From Streptomyces mobaraensis (GTDB lineage: Bacteria > Actinomycetota > Actinomycetes > Streptomycetales > Streptomycetaceae): a stretch of 64,000 bases of DNA. Below are positions 1-13,300 of the stretch, one piece after another. The stretch's first letter is position 1, and each line of letters starts with the position of its first letter. A model generated the notes under the pieces. It was not told where the DNA came from and searched no databases. It saw only the letters and a program-made list of their open reading frames with translations. The DNA is taken from NCBI RefSeq assembly GCF_020099395.1, contig NZ_CP083590.1, positions 186,001 to 250,000 of the forward strand, read 5' to 3'. Both the position numbers and the translations under genes were made by a program.

Positions 1-3000
1 CCGGGTGCTCGGCGATGCTGAACACCAGGTCCATCCTGGCCGTCGCGGTGCCGGCCGGCACCGAAGCGGCGGTGAGGCCGGGCAGGCCGAGGCGGGCTCC
101 GGTGGTGTTCTGCCAGGCGAGCATGGTCTGGAACAGGGGGTGGTGGGACAGCGCTCTGGCCGGGTTCAGCGTCTCCACCAGGTACTCGAAGGGCACGTCC
201 TGGTGGGCGTAGGCATCGAGGTCCACTTCCCGTACCCGGGCGAGCAGTTCGAGGAAGGTGGGGTCGCCGGAGACATCGGTGCGCAGCACCAGGGTGTTGA
301 CGAAGAAGCCCACCAGCTCGTCGAGGGCCTCGTCGGTGCGGCCCGCGATGGGGCTGCCGATGGGGATGTCCTCGCCGGCACCGGATCGGTGCAACAGGGC
401 CACCAGGGCCGCGTGCACCACCATGAATACGGTGGCGCCGCCGGTGCGCGCCAGTTCCACCAGGCCCCGGTGCAGTTCGGCGTCCCAGTGGAAGGTGTGG
501 GTCTCGCCCCGGTAGCTGGCCATGGCCGGGTGGGGACGGTCGGTGGGCAGCTCGATCCGCTCGGGCAGTCCCTCCAGTGTCCGTTTCCAGTAGTCGAGTT
601 GGGGCTCCAGCGCCTGCGCGAGCCGGTCGCGTTGCCACAGGGTGTAGTCGGCGTACTGCACGGGCAGGGCGTCCCACTTCGGGTGGGCGCCGAGCAGCCG
701 GGCCTCGTAGGCGGTGGCGAGGTCGCGCCACAGTGGTTCCAGGGACCATCCGTCGGCCGCGATGTGGTGCAGCACCAGGGTGAGGATGTGCTCCTGAGGC
801 CCGAGTGCCAGAAGTTCGGCGCGCAGGGGGATTTCGGTGCTCAGGTCGAAGAGGTGCCGGACGGCGGAGGCCACCGTCTCGTCGAGCTGGTCATGGGACA
901 CCGGGCGGACCTTCAGGGCGGGGCGGGCCACCTCGCCGTCCAGCACCTGCTGATAGGGGGTGTCGTCGTGGTCGCGGAAGACGGTGCGCAGGCTCTCGTG
1001 CCGGACCACCACATCGGCCAGCGCCTCCTGCAACGCGCCCTGGTCGAGCGGACCGGTCAGCCGCACCACCAGCGGCACATTGTAGGTAGCCGAAGGCCCT
1101 TCCAGCCGGTTGAGGAACCACAACCGGTTCTGGGAGAACGACAACGGCAGCCGCTCGGGACGAGCCATCGGCTCCAACGCCGCACGCGCCTGACCGGCTC
1201 CGGCCAGCACCCGCGCCAGGCCGGACACAGTGGGCGCCTCGAAAAGCGCCCGCACACCGAGTTCGGCACCGAACGCGGAACGCACCCTGGACACCAGCCG
1301 GGTGGCCAGCAGGGAGTGGCCGCCCAGATCGAAGAAACTGTCCTCCACGCCCACTTCGGACACACCAAGAACATCGGCGAACAGCCCACAGAGAATTTCC
1401 TCGGTCGGATTACGAGGAGCAAGGGCGGAGCCGGAGTCGAATACCGGCTCGGGAAGGGCGGCCCGGTCCACCTTGCCGTTGACGGTCACCGGGAACTCCT
1501 CGTGGAGGACAAATGCCGCCGGAATCGTGAATTCGGGAAGCCTGGTGCGGAGGAAGTCATGGACGGCCTCCGGTATTCCGGCCGGGTCGGCGTCGTCGGC
1601 CGGTATGACATGGGCGACCAGCTGGTCACGGTGGACTGTGACCACTGCTCTGGCAACGGGAGGGAATTCACTGATGACGGCTTCGATTTCGCCGGGTTCG
1701 ATCCGGAAACCACGGACCTTGACCTGCTCATCCGCACGACCGACGAACTCCAGCCGACCATCCCTCCGCCATCGCACCAAATCCCCGGTCCGATACATCC
1801 GCCCACCCTCACCAAACGGACAGGCCACAAAACGCTCCGCCGTCAAACCCGCACGCCCCGCATACCCACGCGCAACCCCCTCACCCACCACATACAACTC
1901 CCCCACCACACCCACCGGAACAGGCCTCAACCACCCGTCCAGCACAAAACAACCCACCCCATCAATGGGCCGCCCCAACGACGGCACACCGCCATCACCA
2001 TCCACCGCGCCACACGTCACACTCACCGTCGTCTCCGTCGGCCCATACCCGACCACCAACCGACGACCACTCGACACCCACCGCCGCGCCAACTCCCCCG
2101 GACACACCTCGCCACCCACCACCACACACGCCAACTCCGGCGCCCGCCCCACCGGCAAGGACGCCAGCACCGACACCGGCAACGCCACATGCGTCGCCCC
2201 ACCCACCTCCAACGCCAATGCCAACTCATCCCCCACCAAACCCTCCGCCCCACCCAAAACCAACGCCCCACCCGAACCCAAAGCCATCACCACATCCCCC
2301 ACCGCCACATCAAAACTGGGCGACACCGCCTGAAACACACGCGATCCCGCGCCCAGCCCCAACGCCTCCGCATGGGCCCGCGCGAAACCCACCACGCCCC
2401 CATGCGACACCACCACACCCTTAGGCCGCCCCGTGGAACCCGACGTAAAAATCACATACGCCGCATCCAACACACCACGACCACCCATCACAGGATTACC
2501 CTCCGGATAACCCTCAGCCACCACCGGCCCATCCACCACCAACCCCACACCCGCACCCTCCAACATCAACGCAACCCGATCCTCCGGATACACCGGATCC
2601 ACCGGCAAAAACGCCCCACCCGCCTTCCACACCGCCAGCTCCAACACCACCAACTCCACCGAACGCGGAAGCTTCAACCCCACCACACACTCCCGCCCCA
2701 CACCCCGCTCAACCAGCCAATGCGCCACCCGGTTCACCCATGCATTCAACTCCCCATACGAAAGCTCCACCCCACCACACACCACAGCCAACGCATCCGG
2801 AGCAGCCGCAACCCGCCCCTCAAACAACTCCACAAACAACCCACCCGAAGAACCACCAACCACACCACCCCACTCACCCAACACCCGCAACCGCTCTCCT
2901 TCGGAAAGCACATCGATTGCGCCCGCCGGCGTCCAGGGGTCGGCGGCGATCGCCTTGAGCACTCTTTCCAGCCGGCCGGCCAGCGCCTCGGCCGCCTCGC

Positions 3001-4210
3001 GGTCAAGCGCATCGGGGCGGTGGTCGATGCGCAGGCGCAGCCGGGACCCGGGCACCACGGCGAGGCTGAGCGGGTAGTGGGTCGCGTCATGCCCGGTTAC
3101 GCCGCTGACGCGAAGTCCGCTGAATTCCGGCCGGTGTTGGGGGTAACCGACGGGGTAGCTCTCGAACACCATCAGGGTGTCGAAGAGTTCATTGTGGCCG
3201 GCCAGCCGGTTGATCTCGGTGAGGCCCAGGTGGTGGTACTCGGCCAGTTCGGCCTGCTCGATCTGGAGGCCGGAGAGCAGCTCGGCCATGGGCCGGGAGG
3301 GGTCGAGCCGGACCCTGACCGGCAGGGTGTTGATAAACAGCCCGACCATCCCCTCGACGCCGGGCAGTTGGGGCGGCCGTCCGGAAACGGTCACGCCGAA
3401 GACCAAGTCGTCGCGTCCGCTCAGCTGATGCAGCAGCACGGCCCAGCCGCCCTGGACAAGGGTGTTCAGAGTGATGCCCAGGCGGCGGGCGACGGTGACC
3501 AGTTCGGCGCTGAGCTCCATGGAGAGTTCCAGGTCCAGCCGCTCCGGGTGGCTGCCGGCCCGCTCGGGCTCGGCGCGCACCGCCCGGGTCGGCGTCACTC
3601 CGTGCAGCGCCTTGCGCCATGCGGCCCGGGCCGGCTCCGGGTCCTGTTCGGTGAGCCAGGCCAGGTAGTCGCGGTAGGGCGTCACCGGTGGCAGGCCGGC
3701 GGGGTCTCCATGGTGCTGGTAGAGGTGGAAGAAGTCGCGGTAGAGCACCGGCAGCGACCACCCGTCCAGCAGGATGTGGTGGGCGGTCAGCGCCAGTCGG
3801 TGCCGCTGCTCGCCCAGGCGCACCAGGGCGAAGCGCAGCAGCGGCGGGTCGGCCGGGTCGAAGCGGAGCGTCCGCTGGGCGGCCAGGAGCCGTTCCAGCT
3901 CCTGGTGTTGGGCGCTTTCCCGGAGGTGGCCGAGATCGGTTTCCTGCCAGGGGATGGTGACCTCGGCGGGGATCAGCTGTACCGGGTGTTCCAGGTCCTC
4001 GTCCCAGAAGCCGGCGCGCAGATTGGGGTGCCGGCGCAGCAGGGCGTCCGCCGCGTCCCGCAGTGCCTGGCGGTCGAGGGGGCCGTCCAGGTCGAAGACG
4101 GCCTGGAGCACATAGACATCGGCCTGGTCCTGGTCATAACGGGAGTGGAAGAACAGGCCCTCCTGCAAGGGGGCCAGCGGCCAGATGTCCATCAGTTCCG
4201 ACTGGGTCAC
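1..4210 (-). CDS. NRPS-2, partial: C-A-PCP-C... (runs off the left edge)
   Basis: This is the second synthetase of the assembly line; its 3' end lies outside the window. I chose the GTG at 4210 because it overlaps the NRPS-1 TGA (GTGA) and has GGAGGA just upstream. ATG at 4192 is the alternative. Domains in order: a condensation domain (about residues 7-430, [15 protein letters not shown] near the start, HHILLDGWS catalytic motif), an adenylation domain (about 450-930, [28 protein letters not shown]), a carrier with LGGHSL (Ser about 966), then a second condensation domain ([22 protein letters not shown]). The first C domain is of the PLxPLQEGL type, unlike all C domains in NRPS-1. The A domain code reads DVGAVGGVSK, the same as module 3 of NRPS-1, and I cannot assign it. 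It should take the chain from the Gly carrier of NRPS-1. The remaining modules and any thioesterase must lie to the left. Confidence 0.93.
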   Translation of the reverse strand, partial: MTQSELMDIWPLAPLQEGLFFHSRYDQDQADVYVLQAVFDLDGPLDRQALRDAADALLRRHPNLRAGFWDEDLEHPVQLIPAEVTIPWQETDLGHLRESAQHQELERLLAAQRTLRFDPADPPLLRFALVRLGEQRHRLALTAHHILLDGWSLPVLYRDFFHLYQHHGDPAGLPPVTPYRDYLAWLTEQDPEPARAAWRKALHGVTPTRAVRAEPERAGSHPERLDLELSMELSAELVTVARRLGITLNTLVQGGWAVLLHQLSGRDDLVFGVTVSGRPPQLPGVEGMVGLFINTLPVRVRLDPSRPMAELLSGLQIEQAELAEYHHLGLTEINRLAGHNELFDTLMVFESYPVGYPQHRPEFSGLRVSGVTGHDATHYPLSLAVVPGSRLRLRIDHRPDALDREAAEALAGRLERVLKAIAADPWTPAGAIDVLSEGERLRVLGEWGGVVGGSSGGLFVELFEGRVAAAPDALAVVCGGVELSYGELNAWVNRVAHWLVERGVGRECVVGLKLPRSVELVVLELAVWKAGGAFLPVDPVYPEDRVALMLEGAGVGLVVDGPVVAEGYPEGNPVMGGRGVLDAAYVIFTSGSTGRPKGVVVSHGGVVGFARAHAEALGLGAGSRVFQAVSPSFDVAVGDVVMALGSGGALVLGGAEGLVGDELALALEVGGATHVALPVSVLASLPVGRAPELACVVVGGEVCPGELARRWVSSGRRLVVGYGPTETTVSVTCGAVDGDGGVPSLGRPIDGVGCFVLDGWLRPVPVGVVGELYVVGEGVARGYAGRAGLTAERFVACPFGEGGRMYRTGDLVRWRRDGRLEFVGRADEQVKVRGFRIEPGEIEAVISEFPPVARAVVTVHRDQLVAHVIPADDADPAGIPEAVHDFLRTRLPEFTIPAAFVLHEEFPVTVNGKVDRAALPEPVFDSGSALAPRNPTEEILCGLFADVLGVSEVGVEDSFFDLGGHSLLATRLVSRVRSAFGAELGVRALFEAPTVSGLARVLAGAGQARAALEPMARPERLPLSFSQNRLWFLNRLEGPSATYNVPLVVRLTGPLDQGALQEALADVVVRHESLRTVFRDHDDTPYQQVLDGEVARPALKVRPVSHDQLDETVASAVRHLFDLSTEIPLRAELLALGPQEHILTLVLHHIAADGWSLEPLWRDLATAYEARLLGAHPKWDALPVQYADYTLWQRDRLAQALEPQLDYWKRTLEGLPERIELPTDRPHPAMASYRGETHTFHWDAELHRGLVELARTGGATVFMVVHAALVALLHRSGAGEDIPIGSPIAGRTDEALDELVGFFVNTLVLRTDVSGDPTFLELLARVREVDLDAYAHQDVPFEYLVETLNPARALSHHPLFQTMLAWQNTTGARLGLPGLTAASVPAGTATARMDLVFSIAEHP
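971..1404. repeat. Repeat R4, copy a (PCP-C junction)
   Basis: A block of about 434 bp that is nearly identical to 23794-24227 at a constant offset of 22,823. It encodes the end of a carrier domain, the linker and the start of the following C domain. It is probably a recent duplication or gene conversion between NRPS-2 and module 1/2 of NRPS-1. Confidence 0.8.
1682..2896. repeat. Repeat R1, copy a (adenylation core cassette Y)
   Basis: A direct repeat of 18391-19605 (offset 16,709), 1,215 bp long, with only about six differences found by eye. It spans from the A8 motif region ([10 protein letters not shown]) back to the C-A linker ([10 protein letters not shown]), so it carries the substrate-binding core of the A domain. 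Most of the block is strongly G-poor on the plus strand compared with flanking DNA. Confidence 0.92.
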
Positions 4211-7200
4211 TTGCGCTTCCTCCACGCTGCTTCGAGCTTTGACATCCGGCCCCGGTCCATCTTCACCAGGGGCTTGTTGGGTGCTGCACTGTCGTCCTGG
4301 GTGCCGGCCGCTTCCGCCGGGCCCGCCGGTTCCTCCGTGCCGGCGATGGCGGCGAGGGCGGCCACGGTCTTGTGGAGGAACACATCCCGGGGGCTGATCA
4401 GCACTCCGGCCGCTCGGGCCCGGCCGACCACCTGGATCGAGGAGATGCTGTCCCCGCCCAGGTCGAAGAAGTTGTCCTCCACTCCCGCCTGGACGCCCAG
4501 CACCTCGGTGAACACCGCGCGGAGGGTCTCCTCGGCCGGGGTCCTCGGTGCCCGGGACAGCATGGTGGTGAACTCCGGGGCGGGCAGGGCCGCGCGGTCC
4601 AGCTTGCCGTTGGCGGTCAGCGGGAAGGCGTCCAGCACCATGACCACGGCGGGCACCATGAACTCCGGAAGTCGGGTCCGGGCGAAGTCCCGCAGGGACG
4701 CCGCCAGTTCGATGGTGTCCGTCGGCTTGGCCGGTACCACATAGCCGGTCAGTGTGCCGCCCGGGTGGACGACGGCGGCCGCCTGCCCGGTGGCCGGATG
4801 CTCGGCCAGCACCGCTTCGATCTCGCCGAGTTCGATGCGGAAACCGCGCAATTTGACCTGGCCGTCGGCGCGGCCCAGGAACTCCAGTCCGCCGTCGGGG
4901 CGTCGGCGCACCAGGTCGCCGGTGCGGTACATCCGCTCACCGGGCTCGCCGTACGGGCAGGCGACGAACCGTTCGGCGGTCAGCCCCGCGCGGCCGGCGT
5001 AGCCTCGGGCCAGGCCGGAGCCGGTGAGGTAGAGCTCGCCCACCACGCCTGCCGGCACCGGGTTCAGCCACTGGTCCAGGACATGGCACCCGGTGTTGGC
5101 GATGGGGGTGCCGATTCCCGGTGTGGCATCGCGGACTTGGGCCGAGGTGGACCAGATGGTGGTTTCGGTGGGGCCGTAGACATTGAGCACCGAGCCGGCG
5201 CGCCGGGACAGCGCGGTGGCCAGATCGGCGGGGAGTGCCTCGCCGCCCACCAGGGCCCTGATTCCGTCCAGCGGTATGTCCTCGGCGAGCAGGGACCGCC
5301 AGAGGCTGGGGGTCGCCTGCATCGCGGTGGCCTTGGACCGGGTGAGCAGGACGCCGAGTTCCGCGGGATCGCGTACCACCTCGCGAGGGGCGAGCACCAC
5401 GCGGGCGCCGCTGAGCAGGGGTACATACAGCTCCAGTCCGGCGATGTCGAAGCCGATGGTGGTCACCGCCAGGAACCGGTCGCCGGTGTCCAGGGCCAGC
5501 CGGTCGCGCATGTCCATCAGCAGGTTGAGCAGGGCGCCGCGGGGCACCGTGACGCCCTTGGGCCGTCCCGTCGAACCCGAGGTGTAGATCACATAGGCCG
5601 GGTTGAGGGGGTGTCCGGGGTGTGCGGTGAGGTTGGTCTCCGCATGGCCGTCCGCTGCTTCCGCCTGGTCGAGCACCGCCACCGGCCGGGCGTCGTCGAG
5701 CATGTAACGGATGCGCTCGGCCGGGTAGTCGGGGTCGATCGGCAGATAGGCGGCTCCGGTCTTGAGCACCGCCAGCAGGGCCACCACCAGGGCGGCCGAG
5801 CGCGGCAGCCGCAGTGCGACCAGCCGCTCCGGTCCGGCGCCCCGCTCGATCAGCAGCCGGGCCAGCCGGTTGGCGCGGGCGTTGAGCTCCGCATAGGTCA
5901 GTTGCTCATCGCCGGACACCAGGGCCACCGCCTGGGGGGTGCGTTCGGCCTGGGCCTCGAAGAGTTCGGTGACCGAGGAGTGCGGGATCTCACGGTGGGT
6001 GGCGTTCCAGGCGGTGAGTTGTCGGCGTTCCTCGGCTGTCAGCAGATCGATGTCGCCCAGGCGCTGTCCGGGGTCGGCGGTGACCGCCGCCAGCAGTCGT
6101 CCCAGCCGTGCCACCAGGGTCTGGATGGTGTTGTGGTCGAAGACGTCGGTGCTGTATTCCACCAGGCCGTCGATGCCGCCGTTGGCGTCATGGTCTTCGG
6201 TGAGGCTGAACACCAGGTCCATGCGGGCGGTCCGGGTGGCCGCCGGAACGGGTGCGGCGGACAGTCCGGGGAGGTCCAGGGACTGGTGCCCGGCGCTCTG
6301 CCAGGCCAGCATCGTCTGGAACAGCGGGTGGTGGGCCAGGGTGCGGGACGGGTTGAGCACCTCCACCAGGTGCTCGAAGGGGATGTCCTGGTGGGCATAG
6401 GCGTCCAGGTCCACCTGCCGGACCCGGGCGAGCAGTTCACGGAAGGTCGGGTCACCGGACACATCGGTGCGCAACACGAGGGTGTTGACGAAGAAGCCCA
6501 CCAGATCGTCCAGGGCCTCATCGGTACGGCCCGCGATCGGACTGCCGATGGCGATGTCCTCACCAGCGCCGGAACGGGCGAGCAGCGCCACCAGCGCCGC
6601 GTGCAGCACCATAAACGCGGTGGCGTTTTCCGTTCTCGCCAACTGTGTGAGTTCTTCGCGCAATTGGCCGTCCCAGTGGAAGGTGAGGCTACCGCCGCGA
6701 TGGCTGGCCACCGCCGGGTGGGGCCGGTCGGTGGGCAGTTCGGTGCGTTCCGGGAGGCCGGTAAGGACCTTCTTCCAGTGGTTGAGCTGTTGGCCCAGCG
6801 GGCTGTCCGGATCGGTGGCATCACCCAGCAGCCGGTGCTGCCACAGGGTGTAGTCGGCGTACTGCACCGGCAGCGGCTCCCACCGAGGTGCGGTACCGCG
6901 CGAGCGTGCGGCGTAGGCGGTGGCCAGGTCGTGCCACAGTGGGGCCAACGACTGTCCGTCGGCGGCGATGTGATGCACCACCAGGACAAAGACGCATTCC
7001 TGGGGTGAGAGGACCAGCAGTTCGGCGTGGAGCGGGAGCTCACCGCCCAGGTCGAAGGCGTAACGGACCGCCTCGCCGATGGCCTCTTCCAGCTCGGTCC
7101 CGGTCACCGGCCGGATGTGCGGTGCGGGCCGGGACTCCTCGGGGGTGAGGATGTGCTGGTAGGGCGTGCCGTCGTGGTCGCGGAAGACGGTGCGCAGGCT

Positions 7201-7385
7201 CTCGTGCCGGGCCACCACATCGGCCAGCGCCTCGCGCAACGCCTCCTGGTCGAGCGAGCCGGTCAGCCGCACCACCAGCGGAATGTTGTAAGTCGCCGAC
7301 GGCCCTTCCAACCGGTGCAGGAACCACAGCCGGTTCTGCGCGAACGACAGCGGCAACCGCTCCGGCCGCTCCCCCGGCTCCAGAG
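4207..7385 (-). other. NRPS-1 module 7: C-A(Gly)-PCP plus C-terminal tail
   Basis: C domain HHIAADGQS (Gln in place of the usual Trp), A domain with FDIAGLE and VYGPTETT, carrier LGGDSI. The specificity code reads DILQLGVIWK, which matches the well-known Gly pattern DILQxGxIWK. The switch from GGHSL to GGDSI and the following basic tail mark this carrier as the one that hands the chain to another protein, here NRPS-2. Confidence 0.85.
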
Positions 7386-10300
7386 CCGCCCGGGCCCGCT
7401 CCGCACCGGCCAGCAGCCTGCCCAGCGCCGCCACCGTAGGCGCCTCGAACAGCGTCTTGACGCCCAGTTCCACACCATAGGCCGTGCGAATGCGGGACAC
7501 CAGCTTGGTGGCCAGCAGCGAATGGCCGCCCAGCTCGAAGAAGTTGTCGTCGACGCCGACCGTGGCCACACCCAGCACATCGGCGAACAGTCCGCACAGC
7601 AGTTCCTCCGCCGGTGTCCTGGGGGCGCGGGCGGTGGCCGTGGTGGTGAACTCGGGGGCCGGCAGGGCGGCCCGGTCCAGCTTTCCATTGGCGGTCAGCG
7701 GGAACTCGTCCAGTACCACGACGGCGGCCGGAACCATAAACTCCGGCAGCCGGCCGCGCAGATGCTCGCGCACCTGAGCGGTGAGCCCGGTCCGTACGGT
7801 CGTGGTGGCGGGCACCACATAGGCCAGCAGCTGGTCGCCCCGGGCCACCAGGGCGGCCTGAGCGACATCCGGGTGCTGGGCCATGACAGCCTCGATTTCG
7901 CCGGGCTCCACCCGGTGGCCGCGGACCTTGATCTGGTCGTCGGTCCGGCCCGCGAACTCCAGCCCGCCCTGGGGCCGGTGACGCACCAGGTCGCCGGTGC
8001 GGTACATCCGCTCACCGGGCTCACCGTACGGGCAGGGTACGAACCGCTCGGCGGTCAGCGCGGGGCGGCCGAGGTAGCCGCGGGCCAGGCCGGCGCCCGC
8101 CACATATAGTTCGCCCACCACACCGGGCGGTACCGGGCGCAGCCCGGCGTCCAGGACGAAGACGCGGGTGTTGGTCACCGGGGTGCCGATGGGCACTGCC
8201 CCGGAGAGGGTGTGCGGGGTGAGCGGTGCGCTGGCCGTGACACAGACCGTGGACTCGGTCGGGCCATAGGCGTTGACCATCGTCCGGCCGGCGGACCAGC
8301 GGGCGGCGAGTTCGTGCGGGCACTCCTCACCCGCGACCACCAGGACGCCACCGGCCGGGAAGTCATGGGGCGACAGCACCGCCAGCAGGGCCGGGGGCAG
8401 CGTCATATGGGTCACCCGCCGGCGAGTGCACAGTGCGCCGAGCCGGTCCGGGGCGAGCTCGTCCTCGGCCGCCATCACCAGGGCGCCTCCGGAGAGCAGT
8501 GCCATGCACAGCTCCCAGACCGCGGCGTCGAAGCTCGGCGAGGCGAACTGGAGCACGCGGCTGGTGCCGGAGACCCCCAGCCGTTCCCGCTGAGCGGCCG
8601 CGAGGCTTGCGATGCCGTGGTGGGTGACGGCCACGCCCTTGGGCCGGCCGGTCGATCCGGAGGTGTAGATGACATAGGCGGTGTGCCGGGGGCGAAGAGC
8701 CGCGGTCCGCTCGGCGTCGGTCAGGTCGCCGTCCGGCTCCTGGGCCATGGCGGGGTCATCCACCAGCAGCCTGGGGATCCGTGCCCCGGCCGGCGGCGCG
8801 AGGTCCGCTGAGGTCAGCAGGCACAGCGGTGCGGCGTCCTCGAGGATGAAGGCCACCCGCTCGGCCGGATAGCCGGGGTCGACGGGCAGGTAGACGCCAC
8901 CGGCCTTCATCACGGCGAGCAGGGCCACGGCCAGTTCCGGTGAGCGGCGCAGCATCACGGCCACCGGAGTCTCGGGGCCGACGCCCTGGGCCACCAGCCG
9001 GCGCGCGAGCCGGTTGGCCCGCGAGTTCAGCTCCGCGTAGCCGATTTCGGTGTCCTGGTGGACCAGCGCGGTCGCACCCGGCGTCCGGGCCACCTGCGCC
9101 TCGAACAGCTGAGGCAGCATCCGGTCGGGGAGCCGGTGTGCGGTGTCGTTGAAGGTGGTGAGCAGTTCCCTGCGTTCCGCCTCGGCCAGCAGCTCTATGG
9201 CTCCCAGCCGGAGGCCGGGGTCGGCCGCCACCGCCGTCAGCACCCGGTGCACCCGCTCCACCAGGGTGGCGACGGTGGCCTTGTCGAAGACATCGGTGTT
9301 GAACTCGACCACACCGTCCAGTCCGGCCGTCTCGCCATCGCCGTTCCGTTTCTCGGCGATGCTGATCACCAGGTCCATCCTGGCGGTGCCGGTGCCCACC
9401 GGGGCGGGCTCCACGGTCATACCGGGCAGTTCCAGCCCGACGTCGGGCGTGTTCTGCCAGGCCAGCATCGTCTGGAACAGCGGGTGGCGGGAGAGGGACC
9501 GGGCCGGGTTGAGCACCTCCACCAGGTGCTCGAAGGGCACCTCCTGGTGGGCATAGGCATCAAGGTCGGTTTCCCTGACCCGGGCGAGCAGTTCACGGAA
9601 GGTCGGGTCGCCCGAGACATCGGTGCGCAGCACCAGGGTGTTGACGAAGAAGCCCACCAGATCGTCCAGGGCCTCATCGGTACGGCCCGCGATCGGACTG
9701 CCAATGGCGATGTCCTCACCCGCACCCATCCGGTGCAGCAGCGCCACCAGCGCCGCGTGCACCACCATGAAGACGGTGGCTCCGCTGCCGCGCGCCAACT
9801 CTGCCAGCGCGGCATGGGTGTTTGCGTCCCAGTGGAAGGGGTGGGTGCCGCCCTGGTAGGAGGCGACGGCGGGGTGGGGCCGGTCGGTGGGCAGTTCGAT
9901 GTGCTCCGGCAGCCCGGTCAGGCGCTGCCGCCAGTAGGCCAGCTGCACGGCGAGCACACTGTCGGGGTCGGCGCCGTCGCCCAGCAGTTCATGCTGCCAG
10001 AGCGTGTAGTCGGCGTACTGCACCGGCAGCGGCTCCCACCGAGGTGCGGTACCGCGCGAGCGTGCGGCGTAAGCGGTGGCCAGGTCGCGCCACAGCGGCT
10101 GGAGCGACCAGCCGTCGGCCACCACATGGTGCAGGACCAGAACGAGGGTGTACTCCTCCGGTGCGCTGTTCAACAGCTCGACACGCAGCGGCAGTTCCTC
10201 GCCCAGGTCGAAGGCATGGCGTACGACCGAGGCCACTGCGCGTTCCAGTGCGTCCGGTGTGACCTGGGTGACGGTGAGGTCCGGGCGAGCGGCCGGTCCG

Positions 10301-13300
10301 TCCAGGATGTGCTGGTAGGGCGTGCCGTCGTGGTCGCGGAAGACAGTGCGCAGGCTCTCGTGCCGGGCCACCACATCGGCCAGCGCCTCGCGCAACGCCT
10401 CCTGGTCGAGCGAGCCGGTCAGCCGCACCACCAGCGGAATGTTGTAAGTCGCCGACGGCCCTTCCAACCGGTGCAGGAACCACAGCCGGTTCTGCGCGAA
10501 CGACAGCGGCAACCGCTCCGGCCGCTCCCCCGGCTCCAGAGCCAGCCGGGCCCGCTGCGCACCGGCCAGCAGCCTGCCCAGCGCCGCCACCGTAGGCGCC
10601 TCGAACAGCACCCGGACTCCGAGCTCCACACCGAAGACCGAACGCACCCTGGACACCAGGCGGGTGGCGAGCAGGGAGTGGCCGCCCAGTTCGAAGAAGT
10701 TGTCGTCGACGCCGACCGTGGGCACGCCCAGGATCTGGGCGAAGAGTCCGCACAGCAGCTCTTCCACGGGGGTCCTGGGAGCCTTGGAGGCCGAGGCGGC
10801 CAGGAACTCCGGAACGGGCAGCGCGGCCCGGTCCAGTTTTCCGTTGGCGGTCAGCGGGAACTCGTCGACCATCACGATGGCGGCCGGAACCATGAACTCC
10901 GGCAACCGGCCACGAACATGTTCGCGCACCGACCGTACAAAGGAGCCCAGGTCACGGGAGACGGCGGGACTGTTGGTCCAGGAGGCGGGGTCGTCCGTTC
11001 CGGCCGTGGGGCGGCACAGTCCGGCCAGGGCGGCGCCATCATGCGCCGCGGCCGTGACGAACACCGCGTCCAGCTGGTCCTCGGCGTCGGGTGACCAGGT
11101 GAGCAGGGTGCGGTAGCCCAGGCCGGCGCCGAGCCGGTGGAGTTCCTCCGGTTCGATTCCGGGGTGTTCGGGGCCGGTGAGCACCCGCCGGACGGCGGCC
11201 AGGGGATCGCCGGCGGCCAGCCGGCGCATGGCGGCCACTTCGGCGGTCAGCCGTCCGTTGGGGATTCCGCAGACCCGTACGGTCTCGGGCCGCCCGGCGC
11301 TCAGCCACTGGGCCAGGGAATCGAGCCCGGATACCTCCTGCCCCCACCGCAGCCGGGAGATGTCGCCGAGCCGCAGCGTCCTCGCGGGCTGTTTGCGCAG
11401 CACCACGTCATACCGGTGGCGGGAGAGTTCATTGTGGAACCGGCCGCGCTTGACGCGGACCTCGACCGCGTCCGCCGGGCCGCCTTCGAGGGAGGTGAAG
11501 AACTCGGGCGCGACCAGCAGTTCCTTGTCCCGTACCAGGGCCCGCTCCACGGCGGCCCGGATCGCCGTGGCATCGCCGTCGGCGTCGGCCTGGTGGAGGC
11601 GTATCGCGGTGTGCAGGGTGCGGGCCAGCCGCAGGTTGCGGACGTCGCCGATGAACACCGCGCCACCGGTGGCCAGCAATTTCAGGGCGGATTCCACCAC
11701 TTCGGCCATGTATTCGGCGCTGGGGAAGTACTGCACCACCGAATTCAGCACCACCAGGTCGAAGTGGCCGGCGGGCAGGCCCTCGACATCGTGGGCGGGC
11801 CGGGTCCGCAGTTCCACCCGGTCGGCCAGCTCGTCGGTGAGCTGGGTGCGCAGTGCGGCGATCACCTCGGCCGAGAAGTCGGTGCCCCAGTAGCTTTCGC
11901 AGTGCGGGGCGAGCCGGGAGAGCAGCAGGCCGGTGCCCACGCCGATCTCCAGCACCCGGCGGGGACGCAGCGAGCGGATGGATTCCACCGTGGCGTCCCG
12001 CCACTCCCTCATCTCCTCGAGGGGGATGGGCCGTTCGTCATAGCTGCTGTTCCAGCCGATGAAGTTCTCTCCCCAGACCGCGGAGGCGGATTCGGCGTAG
12101 AGGTCCTCATAGATCTGCTGCCATTCGCCGACCTGTTCGGCGGTCTCCTCCGTTCCGGCGCCGGCGGCGCCCACCACATAGCCGATCAGCCGCAGTTCAC
12201 CGGCGTGGTCGGCGCGTGGCACCACCACGGCCTTGGCCACGGCGGGGTGGCCGGCCAGCGCGGTCTCTATCTCGCCGGGTTCCACCCGGAATCCGCGCAC
12301 CTTGAGCTGGCCGTCGGCGCGGCCGATGAACTCCAGTCGTCCATCGGGGCGCCGGCGCACCAGGTCACCGGTGCGGTACATCCGCTCGCCGGTCCCGAAG
12401 GGGCAGGCCACAAAGCGTTCCGCGGTCAGCGCGGCGCGCCGGGTGTAGCCCCGGGCCAGTCCGGCGCCCGCTACATACAGTTCGCCGGTCACACCGACGC
12501 CGACCGGCCGCAGCCGGTCGTCGAGCACATAGGCGCGGGTGTTGGTGAGGGGGGCGCCGATGGGCAGTACGGAGCCCAGTTCGGCGGCGGAGCGCACCGG
12601 ATGGCAGGTGGCGAAGGTGGTGGTCTCGGTGGGGCCATAGCCGTCCACCACCACCAGCCCGGGGCAGGCTTCCAGGACCCGCCGGACGGCGGCCGCCGAC
12701 ACCGCGTCGCCACCGGTCCACACCTCGCGCAGGCCGGTGAAGCAGTCGGCGGCCTCGGCCGCGAAGGCATGGAAGAGGCCGGCGCTGAGCCAGGTGCCGG
12801 TGATGCCGTGCTGTTCGACCAGCGTGCTCAGGCCGGCGGGGGTGAGCATGCCCTCCGGGGCCAACACCAGGCAGCCGCCGCCCAGCAGCGGCACCCAGGT
12901 CTCAAAGGTCGCGGCGTCGAAGGTGTGCGGCGAGTGCACCAGCGTCCGCTCCCGGGCCTCGGGCCGGAAGCACGGGTCCAGGGCCAGGGCCACCACATTG
13001 TGGTGGGTGGTGCATACACCCTTGGGGATGCCGGTGGAACCGGAGGTGTAGATGACATACGCCGGGTGCAGCGGGTCGCGAGACGGTACGGCCGGGTTGC
13101 TCTCCGGGTGGCCTTCGGTGTGCACCGGTCCGTCGATGACCGTTACGGGCCGGGTGTCCTCCAGCATCAGCCGGATGCGTTCGGCCGGGTAGGCCGGGTC
13201 GATGGGCAGATAGGCGGCTCCGGTCTTGAGAACCGCCAGCATGGCCACGATCAGTTCGACGGACCGGGGCAGCCTCAGCCCGACGGTGCGCTCCGGCCCG

